Shown one piece after another: positions 56,207-64,000 of a stretch of DNA of 64,000 nucleotides. The position numbers and the translations under genes are program-made. How positions within the stretch are numbered: position 1 is the stretch's first letter; each line of letters begins with the position of its first letter. The DNA is taken from positions 1,054,001-1,118,000 of the forward strand of contig JAFEKR010000014.1 of the NCBI GenBank assembly GCA_019022495.1. Reading direction: 5' to 3'. Origin of the DNA: Epichloe hybrida (taxonomy: Eukaryota; Ascomycota; Sordariomycetes; Hypocreales; Clavicipitaceae). A model generated the notes under the pieces. It made no database searches. It saw only the letters and a program-made list of their open reading frames with translations, and was not told where the DNA came from.

Positions 56207-57289
56207 ATGGCAATCAAGAGGAATTCTCGGGCACACGTAGCCGAAACATACCACGACGACGACGACATTCACCAGCGACGAATGTCTTCTGCCTACATTT
56301 CAAGAAGAAGTTCCTGGAACTCCCTGAAAGACGATTCAACCCAAGCAGTCGAGGACATGGACGTTGACCAAAGGAGTGGCACAGTATCGTGGGACCCGCA
56401 GCCTGTATCCTCCCGCTCACAAAGTATGACATCCAACAGCAAAGAAGCACCTTTGATCAGCACATCGGGCAACAGGACCTCTGACAAGACATGTAAGTGC
56501 ATCATGACCAGCCTTCGTTGTGCTTTCCAAGGGGAGGGGGGCGAAATTAACGCTTAGCGACCACCAGCCGCCTCGTTGTCGTCATCGTCATCCGTTTCCG
56601 ACCCATCAGATTATCCCAGTCCTGCTGCCAACGGACGTCCCATCAACTTTGGGTTGGTCGTCCCGGGTGTTTACAGAAGCAGTTATCCCAAACCTGAGGA
56701 TTACCATTTCTTGAGTGGTTTAAAGCTCAAGACAGTAGTGTTTGTAAAATCCAAAACTCATTGGCTCTTGTATGTAAGCTGACATGAGAGTAGCACCCTG
56801 GTGAAGAAAGACGAGCTTGACCACGATCTGCATTCCTTCATCAAAGCAAACGGGATCAACCAAGTCATTTTCAATATGAAAGGCACCAAGAAGGAAGCCA
56901 TTCCGATCAGCACCATGAGATCAATCCTCGAACTGGTGCTTGACCGGAATAACTACCCCTTGCTCGTGCACTGCAATCACGGCAAGCATCGAACAGGATG
57001 CGTCGTTGCCGTCGTCCGCAAGTTGTCAGGTTGGCAAATCAACCTTGTCGTTGCCGAGTACAAAACGTACGCGGAGCCCAAAATTCGAGATTGTGACGTC
57101 GACTACATCAACAACTTTCAGTGCGCACCACTTCAGAGCCTGTATAAGCTGTACAGCGAAGCAGCACAGTTCAGTCCTGTGCAAGTCCGCACGTTTTTCC
57201 GGGCGCTATTATTCTCGACGTTTGTCATGGTGCTATGGCTGATATCAGGCTCACAAATGCCGTTGGTCGATGGCACAGCTCTGCAATAA
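56207..57289 (+). CDS. Siw14-type atypical dual-specificity phosphatase
   Basis: Exons 56207-56492, 56568-56739 and 56794-57289 join in phase to encode 317 residues. The first third is a Ser-rich, charged, probably disordered region. The catalytic domain starts around residue 112 with NFGLVVPGVYRSSYP, typical of the PFA-DSP/Siw14 family, and has the Cx5R signature CNHGKHRTG with Cys213 and Arg219. Family members cleave the beta-phosphate of inositol pyrophosphates and were first described as tyrosine phosphatases. A hydrophobic segment at about 287-304 (FFRALLFSTFVMVLWLIS) suggests tail anchoring, unlike yeast Siw14. Intron 1 has a GTAAGT donor. Intron 2 has the unusual donor GTTTGT but is forced by family conservation (KTVV then TLVKKDE). 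The ATG has good context (aaccATGG). Confidence 0.92.
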
Positions 57290-58379
57290 CACCACCTTGT
57301 CATGTCATGGAACTTGATGAGTCGAGAATGAATGGACACGAACAGTCCCCGCATCATCTGTCTCCCAGCATGACCGATAGAAAGAACATGCACACATGCA
57401 CTCGTACATGATGAACAAGTTGCTATTGGCACGGGCTCAAATAGCATCACGCGAGAGCCTGTATGATAGATGGCGGACATTAGGGTTTGTCCAGATGTTG
57501 TGAGTCACCGCGGCCAGAGGCTCAGGTTAACCACATGGCCATTTTTCTTTTATCAGCGAAAATTTATCCCCCTCAAGAAAATCGTCGTTCTTTCCTTCTT
57601 TATTTCTTTTTTAACATTAATACTTGGTATGGAACCAACGGAACCTCGGGGCAATCGGAGTTGGCCCGCCAGGGAAGGATGGCATCACCACGGCCACAGG
57701 AAACAGATTCATAGACCAAGAGAAAATCAAGCGCTGAGACATATCTTGAGCCGGCGTTGGGAGATTGGGAGGAAGAGAGCGGCAGATGGTGAGGATGAGT
57801 CAGTGCGTCGTTGGGAAGAGTCCGCACAGACGATGTTGCGAGACCTTTCAGGACAGGTGATCATCATGGGCTACCTTTGGGCTACCTTTGGTAATTTAAT
57901 ATTTTGTTTTTTTTCGTACTACTACATCCGAGGTCCGAGGCGTTGAATGGGTCCCGTAAAGCCTTTTTCTTAAAACACAAGCGCTCTCTGTATCATGTCT
58001 ACAAATAGGCTGGTAGCACAAGCGCGTTCTGTATCATGTCTACAAATAAGCTGGTAGCATCAAACAACGATACCGCCAACATGCTTGCCATGCCCTCTCT
58101 CAGATGCCACTGTCCGCATCGATCTATCCCAGTCCAAAGCTATGAGACATGCTGATCAGGCGCGAGGTGCCTCGTGCCATGGCCGGGTGTGTGTACAATT
58201 ATTATTACACGCCAGACGAAAAAAAAAAAAGCGATGACATTGTCCCCATACATTTCCAAGTCAGTTCGGGCACTCACTCCCGAGCCTTGCAGACAAATAC
58301 ATCCGATCCGCGGAAATAATTTCCTGACAACGCTCCGCTCCGCCGAACCGTTGTGCTTTTGCCCGAAGAAAAGCGTGCT
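57290..58379. other. Intergenic region between convergent genes
   Basis: This separates the 3' ends of the phosphatase (plus) and the Aim19-like gene (minus). A short-frame cluster at 57470-57946 has no protein-like features. A 41 bp tandem duplication sits at 57977-58058. No terminator or RNA gene is recognised. Confidence 0.6.
57977..58058 (+). repeat. 41 bp tandem duplication
   Basis: The unit starting acaagcgc and ending aggctggtagc occurs twice in direct succession (57977-58017 and 58018-58058) with three differences. It lies between two convergent genes and has no evident function. Confidence 0.9.
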
Positions 58380-59187
58380 TCACACCTTGACTCGTCCTCC
58401 GGCCCCCCCCCATCTGTTGCGCCGCGTGCGCTCCTCGGCATCCCTCTGGAAGTCGCCCCCGAAGTACGCCCACCCGCCCGCGGCGGCGTTGGCGACGCCC
58501 AGTCCCACGGCGGAGCCGCGCACCAGGCCCCTCGCGGAGAACTTGCTCCTCAGGGGCTGGCGCCTGCGGAGGGCGAGCAGGGCGTAGAGGCCGGACCACG
58601 CGGCCGTCAGGCCGGCGGCGCCCGTCTGGTAGCCCGAGAGGTTGAGGTACGACGAGAAGAGGAGGGGGGGCACGAACAGGGCGAGCGGGAGGGGTTTCGC
58701 GGGCCGGGCGTGGAGGGCCGTGACGAGAGTCGCCATGAGGGCGGGGGGCAGCGAGGATGCTGCGAGGGAGTTAGTCGGGAGGGGGGGGGATGAAAAAAAG
58801 TCTAGTTTTTTTTTTTTTTTTTTTTTTTAAAAAACCTGATCCCTTCTCTGCTGGCACAAGACGGGAAATTAAAGTCATGGGCACGAAGGAACGTGGGGGA
58901 AATGAACAAAGAAAGGGGTGCACGTGGCCGTATTTTTCCACACAATTGTATGTGTGTGTTTTCGAAAAAACCCTGAATAGCACAAAGGAACTTTACGGGG
59001 GCCGAATGCAGCGAAGGGGACACCCGTCTACCCATCAGGGATACGGCTCACGATGACGGAAGCACAAGGCCGGGGAAACAAAAGGCATGGGAACAACAAC
59101 AAACTTACATCCCCAGTCCTGCAAATGCGCCGCGACGGAGCTGCTCTGCGCAGGCGCCACGTCCCCTGGTGGTGACGGTGATGCCAT
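58380..59187 (-). CDS. Aim19-like small membrane protein
   Basis: Exon 1 (59187-59109) and exon 2 (58759-58380) join in phase across a 349 bp intron (GTAAGT donor, TCGCAG acceptor) to give 152 residues. After a short polar N-terminus the protein has three to four apolar helices at about residues 30-43, 49-66, 73-90 and 104-126, separated by a basic loop (RRRQPLRSKF). Blocks such as PPALMATLVTALHARPA and LLFSSYLNLSGYQTGAAG match my memory of the fungal Aim19 family, a mitochondrial membrane protein affecting mitochondrial inheritance, with unknown biochemical role. The tail is basic and Gly-rich. The long intron contains a 20-plus T run near 58806. The family assignment is from memory of sequence patterns. 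Confidence 0.8.
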
Positions 59188-59842
59188 GATTGGCGAGGCG
59201 AGGCGAGGCGAGGCTCGGATCAAGACGGAACAACAAGGGCTGGCGATGAGTAAAGAAAAGAGAGGTGGGTTTTTCGTGCGATGCGCGATAACAACGATTG
59301 ATTCTCGGCTGAAGGCGCAGGGCTTTGTTGTTGTCTTGGGTACGAAGTCGGTCAGGCAATGGAAATTTGGTTGGCGGGACGAAGCGACATGACTAAGCAC
59401 GGGAGCCGCAACCAGCAGCCGTCGTTTGGGAAAGCTTGGAAAAAGAGTTGCCTGGTACGAATGAAAGCCGCAGGGCAACTGAGTCCCCAGGTTCTATCTA
59501 TTCCTTCTATTCTATAGGTACGATGCTAAGAGCTAAGAACAATACAAATGCCATGGCAAGGAAGATTTTGACGTGGGAAACGAAAAGGAACCACACCCAT
59601 GTCCCATGGGATAAGTGGTCGGTCAGATTCATGAGCAATTGATCGTGAAGTTGAGGTGTCGTAAGTCTTCGTGATTCGTGATTCTATATGCGCAAAAGTG
59701 GCGAGTGTGGGAAAAGGGGGAAAAGTGACGATGTCGCTGCTTGAAGCCTCGACGGAATCGGCGAGATGCGAAGGAGTAAAAGTAAAGGTTGCCCGTGGGC
59801 CAATGGATTGGCTGTGACCGGAGTTCAGGTCGTATCTAGTCT
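59188..59842. other. Promoter region of Aim19-like gene and 3' flank of Zn2Cys6 gene
   Basis: Both neighbours are on the minus strand, so this holds the promoter of the Aim19-like gene and the 3' end of the Zn2Cys6 gene. A pentamer GGCGA is repeated four times just upstream of the Aim19-like start (about 59191-59212). No coding frame is supported. Confidence 0.6.
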
Positions 59843-60685
59843 TCACTGATGGTGCCGATCCCAAGGTCTCTGGCTGTTTTGGTAGGCTTCGTACGCTGCC
59901 TGTTGGGAGTATTCGTCGTAGGCGTCACCCCCTGCTCCGTAGACGTGGTCCGAGGCTGCCATGTAAGAGGAGGAAGAAGGCAAAGACTCAGCAGCTGTGC
60001 ATGTAGCTGCTTGCAACCCCCATTGGTCCGTGTGGCCTCCAGAACGAGCAGAGCAGCCGTCCATTGATGTCGTCGTTGCAGCGTATCCGGGTATCTGCGA
60101 TGCCGTGGTTGCTGCGAGCATGTCCATACCGCACGCAGCTCGTGTATCGGGAGAGTAGCTTTCGTCGTGATTGCCGTACGCATCATGTTTATTAGTAGAC
60201 AGGGCATGCCCGCTAGACTTGTGAGAAGAATGTCCACTCCGTCCGTCTTTGCGTTTGGTCGAGGAAGACGTCTTGGAGCTGCTAGAGCCGCTTCTGGAAC
60301 TGCACACAGAGGGCTGGTCGGAACCATGACTTTTTTTCTTTGAATGACGGGCAGGATAGTCGCAGGCAACTCCGCGGCGCACGCATCTATCGCATCCATC
60401 TTCATCTCCGTTGCATTTCAGCTGTCACCCGAGAGCATCTGTTAGCATCATGTAGACACATGGTTCCTTGAGGAAACGAAGCCCAGGATAGGGTATGCAA
60501 TTCTTTCGTAATGGGCTCCTTGTCCAGCTGCTGATCTGGTTCATACAAGCTCAACTCACTTTTTTCTCATGACATCTCTTACAAGCCATGTGCAGGCTTT
60601 GGTTGTATACCTCGGGGTCATCGGTGACCTTCAAGACTTGGACATCGCCCGTGTCAGAGGTGAACCTCATGGTTGAGAACGACAT
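59843..60685 (-). CDS. Short Zn2Cys6 (Gal4-type) protein
   Basis: Exon 60685-60560 and exon 60421-59843 join across a 138 bp intron (GTGAGT donor, GACAG acceptor) to give 234 residues from the chosen ATG. The binuclear zinc cluster is complete: Cys35, 38, 45, 52, 55 and 62 with spacing C-x2-C-x6-C-x6-C-x2-C-x6-C, split by the intron after EKK. Such clusters bind DNA, usually CGG half-sites, in the nucleus. After it come Lys/Ser-rich and then Ser/Gly/Tyr-rich low-complexity sequence, and there is no fungal transcription-factor middle-homology domain. The open frame continues upstream of the ATG to about 60745 with protein-like text (FEYFPTPPTALKLQ), preceded by a possible acceptor (gatag). The real N-terminus may therefore be longer, with another exon within 60746-61200. 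Confidence 0.83.
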
Positions 60686-61996
60686 GGCTTGTAACTTCAG
60701 GGCGGTGGGAGGAGTAGGGAAGTACTCGAATTTCCAGCAACCGAGCTATCCAGACATGGTTTGGCTAGATGACGAGACATGGTCGGTTCTTTATGCGGAG
60801 CGAACCAGGCGAGAATTGCGCAGGCACCAGCGGCAGCCATGGGAGCTGCCACGGGATTCATGTTGCCCTGTGTCATTTCATCTCATCCCATTGCCTTTGA
60901 CGTGTTGGTCATGATAACAACAACTCAGGCCATTCATCAACCGCACGTAGATCAGCCTAGATGGCAAATCAGCCTTGGAAGACGAGGCCAAGGCAAGGCA
61001 ACTAGGCAGACTAGGCTGAAGCGTCCCCTCAAGACCCAACATGTTTCTGCCATGTACAGTAGGTGCGGTGTCGAGACGACCAACAGTTGACAACGGCCGG
61101 CAAGACCAGGCAGACGAGGCATGTGGAGGCGGAAGAGGCCGTGAAATGGAGCCATGGAGCCTCATGGAGCCTCATGGAGCCTGGCGAGTTGGCCGTCTCG
61201 TACGAGATTCGGCTGTGCACTTTTGCATCGGCGGTCGAAATCGTACATGATGATCAACCCAGGCCCTGTGCGGAGGACGTGACGACCGCTGGAAGACTGA
61301 TGGACATTGGAGCGTAGTTATTAATAAAAAAGTTAGTGGCCGGAGTCCGCCGGTTGCCAGCGAGCGACAAAGGCAGAAAGGCAGCGGGATGGTGCCTGGC
61401 AGGCAGGCAGGCAGGCGGGCGGGCACGTGCGCTTTGAAAAAATGGCCCCCACTTGTCCAAGCCATATTAGATTCATTCATTTCATTCGGCATATTGACAT
61501 CAATCAAGCCTGGTGTTGGCTGATGCTGATGCTGATGCATCCCGAGACTCCCCTCCCGGAATCCGTCGATGAAGAGGGAAGTGAGGGCCATTAGTCTATT
61601 GACTTGACAGCGCCACACCACTTACACGAGCGATGACACAACAATACGTGTGTAAAAACAGCACAGCAATGTGGCGTACCTGCCGAGCGTAGAAGAAGGC
61701 TTATTTCCATTTTCGAACATGAATCATGTAATCTATCCAATGAAACCTTTGTGTAGACCAAAAGACGAACAAGCAACAAGCGCGCGACCGGGTCCTAGCC
61801 CCGTCATGTCTCTACCGAACCTGAACCCTTCCACCGACATGCATTACAACCCGTCATCACCACCACGACCCTGGCAAACCACGCACTCATGCAGCATTCC
61901 CAGACTGTGACCAGCATATTCTTGTCTCCGAGCGTGGTTTGAGCCGCACCACATCGACCGACGACACTGGGTTTATGTGCGCACGCGCTGGCAATC
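60686..61996. other. Upstream region of the Zn2Cys6 gene
   Basis: Bases 60686-60745 probably still code for the Zn2Cys6 protein. A frame with ATG near 60868 (MNPVAAPMAAAGACA) on the minus strand could be part of its first exon, but no good donor links it. The remainder has GGCA and CTGATG repeats (near 61403 and 61523), a 10 bp repeat catggagcct three times (61152-61182), and no supported gene. Confidence 0.5.
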
Positions 61997-62620
61997 TTAT
62001 GTGGCATTGATGCGCCTCACGGGGAGTCTGGGCCCATCGGAGACCCTATCACGTACCCGCAACTCGACGGCGTCCTTCTCGATGTCGGTGACTTTTATCG
62101 CGGCATGTAGTTCTTCCTCGACCTCGTTTCTCCAGACGACCGTGACCATGAATTTGCCGGGATTCGTCGTGATGTGTTTGATGATGGTAGGTATGGGAAT
62201 ATCCTTGGGAAGACTTGCTTTCCACGCTGTGGCCTCTGGCCATGCCGGAAGTCTATTATCTGTCCTGTCGCGGATGGTGATTTCAAATCGACTGGAATCC
62301 GGCGCCGGCTTGGGTGCAGGAATCACGGCCCCAGACCGCAACCATCCGCTTCGATTAACGGGCGCAGTTTCGTGGTTTGGCTCGTAATAGATGTCTTCGA
62401 CACGGTCGTACTCTGCCCAGTGTCGGCCACAGCCGTCCTGGGGAAACCATGCAGGCCTGCCTCCTCCATGCACGAGGGTTGTACATGGCGGCGCGTAACG
62501 GCCATGCTCTCTGCTGTGGTATCTGTCGTAGTCTCTACCATGTGCACAATCACAGGCTCGTGTACGAGTTCGCTCAAAGCCAATACCCCAGCCGTCGGTT
62601 TCTCTCCTGAAATATGACAT
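61997..62620 (-). CDS. Hypothetical 207-residue protein
   Basis: A single frame runs from ATG 62620 to a stop at 61997. The N-terminal half is rich in Arg, Asp, His and Tyr and probably disordered. The C-terminal 80 residues look folded, with alternating apolar and charged residues (for example KFMVTVVWRNEVEEELHAA). There is no signal peptide, membrane segment or motif I recognise. The bases right after the ATG include tttcag, so an acceptor could lie there and the true start could be further upstream. Function unknown. Confidence 0.6.
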   Translation of the reverse strand: MSYFRRETDGWGIGFERTRTRACDCAHGRDYDRYHSREHGRYAPPCTTLVHGGGRPAWFPQDGCGRHWAEYDRVEDIYYEPNHETAPVNRSGWLRSGAVIPAPKPAPDSSRFEITIRDRTDNRLPAWPEATAWKASLPKDIPIPTIIKHITTNPGKFMVTVVWRNEVEEELHAAIKVTDIEKDAVELRVRDRVSDGPRLPVRRINAT

Positions 62621-63945
62621 GTTGGCTGTGACGACAGGCGACGACTGCTTGGTTGGTGGAGGGGTCTGTTATCGCTAGATTCGAGTATGAGAATGGCTAT
62701 TCTTCGCAAAAGCTTGTGCTGAGTTAGCTGCTTGCCAGATTTCAATGCTGCATCAGATGGCGTTACAATAAATAAGTATAGTAGTGGCCAAGCATGCAAG
62801 GATGCAGAGATTCACCATACTTCTTTGAGGTGAGCTGTTCACGGCTCTTCTTGCAAGCTCGATGGGGTTTCCTTTTGGGCTTCTTTTGCAACTGTTCTCT
62901 TGCTAGCTCGGGACCTCTTTGCGTCGCCTGGGGGGGGCTCAAGTGTTATCCTACCATGCACTATAACCATGAAGACGGCTTGTTCCAGTCGCTGAGCAAT
63001 TTTCCGTGCACTTGTCTCGTCTTTGTGGCAATCAGGACACCTTTGCACTCTCCTGTGACGGTCTGCATCTCAAATGCGTCTGCAACCAACTTCCGTAACC
63101 AAGTGTCCATTGTCCTCTTTTCTCCTATCAATCATTGTCCTGGTTCCTCAATGATATAGATCGCGCACGTTCTTTGTGTCGGGGTAAAGAGCAGGCCTAC
63201 TTGCCAACCCCTAGTAACCAGTCTCTTCATTCAATAGCTCTTTTGTGTCGGGTAGGTGTCTTCCGTCGTTGCCCAGCATTTGTCTTTCGCCGACACCTTG
63301 AACAAAGAGCACTCTTTGTCGTGGCCCACTTGGCCCTGCGTCTGCGTAGAACCGTCTCGACGCTAGCATTTCTTCTCTCAGCGGACAGGCGAAACGAGAT
63401 AGAGCGTGTCAAGAAAGGCCACTAGCTTGTGCTTTCGCGTGTACTATGCAGTATTGCTAGGTATGATGATGCGAGTCTGTGAACAGCAGCCGGTGACTTG
63501 AGCCCTTTGTGAATCGACTTGCACGCCGCGTTCCACGGAGGCTCATCAAGTGGCTGCCAGGTTTGATCCAGTGTATTCCAAGAAGGCTCGTCTGACTTCG
63601 AGATCACGCGGGTGCAGACAAGTAGTAATAAGGAGCATTGTATGATGTGGAGGCATGCGGTGGGATGCTGGGTCCCAAAATTCATTGGGGATATAAATCC
63701 GCCAACAAGTCCGGAGCGCCACGTCCACACACGCCACTCATCAGCCAGCCCAGCCGCCCAGCCCAGCCAGCCCGGCCAGCCTTGCTTGCGACCACGTTTG
63801 CCTTTTTATTACCTCTGCCGTCTGCAAACCCTCATCAATCCTTGTCCTCGCCCACCATCTTAACATCTTCGTCATCCTCTTGTCTGTCGCCGACTTTGAT
63901 TTTCTTTTCTTCGGTCGCGTGTCAGCAAACGCCCTTGATTTCACA
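62621..63945. other. Intergenic region, no supported gene
   Basis: Several frames of about 100 codons occur on both strands (for example 63135-63425) but have no recognisable protein character. The last 250 bases are C/T-rich with repeated cccagcc words (63745-63780), consistent with a promoter and leader for the gene starting at 63946. Confidence 0.5.
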
Positions 63946-64000
63946 ATGGCCGGTCTCAGCCCCCAAATGTGAGTACATGCATTCCCGCGCTCTCTATTTT
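63946..64000 (+). CDS. First exon of a gene leaving the window
   Basis: ATG at 63946 in good context (tcacaATGG) opens a 23 nt exon (MAGLSPQ plus two bases) ending in the consensus donor GTGAGT at 63969. A very short first exon followed by an intron is common in fungal housekeeping genes. The product cannot be identified from seven residues. Confidence 0.5.

Overview
The window has two sharply different compartments. Bases 1 to about 46,150 are an extremely A+T-rich block without a single intact gene. The dominant signature is loss of CpG and CpA with excess TpA, and nearly every Trp/Gln/Arg codon of recognisable transposon proteins has become TAG, TAA or TGA. That is what repeat-induced point mutation (RIP) does in filamentous ascomycetes. 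Bases 46,150 to 64,000 have balanced to G+C-rich composition and hold fungal genes with short GT-AG introns. The proteins seen (Siw14-type phosphatase with a C-terminal membrane segment, Aim19-like membrane protein, Zn2Cys6 protein, MetE-like protein) suggest a Pezizomycotina ascomycete, probably a sordariomycete. I cannot name the species.

Layout of the A+T block: unidentified relic (1-1512); non-autonomous hAT copy 1 (1513-2914); Ty3/Gypsy element C, + strand, with two ~470 bp LTRs (2915-14877); hAT-like terminal debris (to 15770); Gypsy A1 (15781-20108) split by hAT copy 2; hAT copy 3 (20109 to ~21770); Gypsy E relic (to 25673); a B-type LTR (25674-~25890); Gypsy A2 (~25903-40086). A2 is split by Gypsy B (29315-38340, coding on the minus strand), which itself carries hAT copy 4, and A2 also holds a young 110 bp LTR-like insertion. 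Then come a second hAT-like element with ~304-314 bp tandem repeats (40087-41601), a hAT transposase pseudogene (42030-43816) and hAT copy 5 (43817-45522). Target-site duplications are readable for hAT copies 2 and 4 (8 bp), Gypsy B (5 bp) and the 110 bp LTR (5 bp). Related empty sites for both 8 bp duplications lie elsewhere in this same window.

Layout of the gene compartment: MetE-like methyltransferase-family gene (minus, 46438-47824); about 4 kb with only a weak two-exon candidate; an intronless, G+C-rich 588-residue gene of unknown function (51911-53677, plus); an inositol-pyrophosphate/dual-specificity phosphatase of the Siw14 type (56207-57289, plus, three exons); an Aim19-like small membrane protein (58380-59187, minus, two exons); a Zn2Cys6 DNA-binding protein (59843 to at least 60685, minus); a 207-residue hypothetical protein (61997-62620, minus); and the first exon of a gene leaving the window (63946 on, plus). 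These are independent fungal genes and do not look like an operon or an obvious metabolic cluster.

The most unusual material is in the repeat block: a hAT miniature family whose copies carry different 9-10 bp internal tandem arrays; large extra coding relics between integrase and 3' LTR in two Gypsy elements (sense in C, apparently antisense in B); and a nearly unmutated 110 bp LTR-like insertion. The unassigned 588-residue protein is the main open question in the gene compartment. All splice models are by eye.
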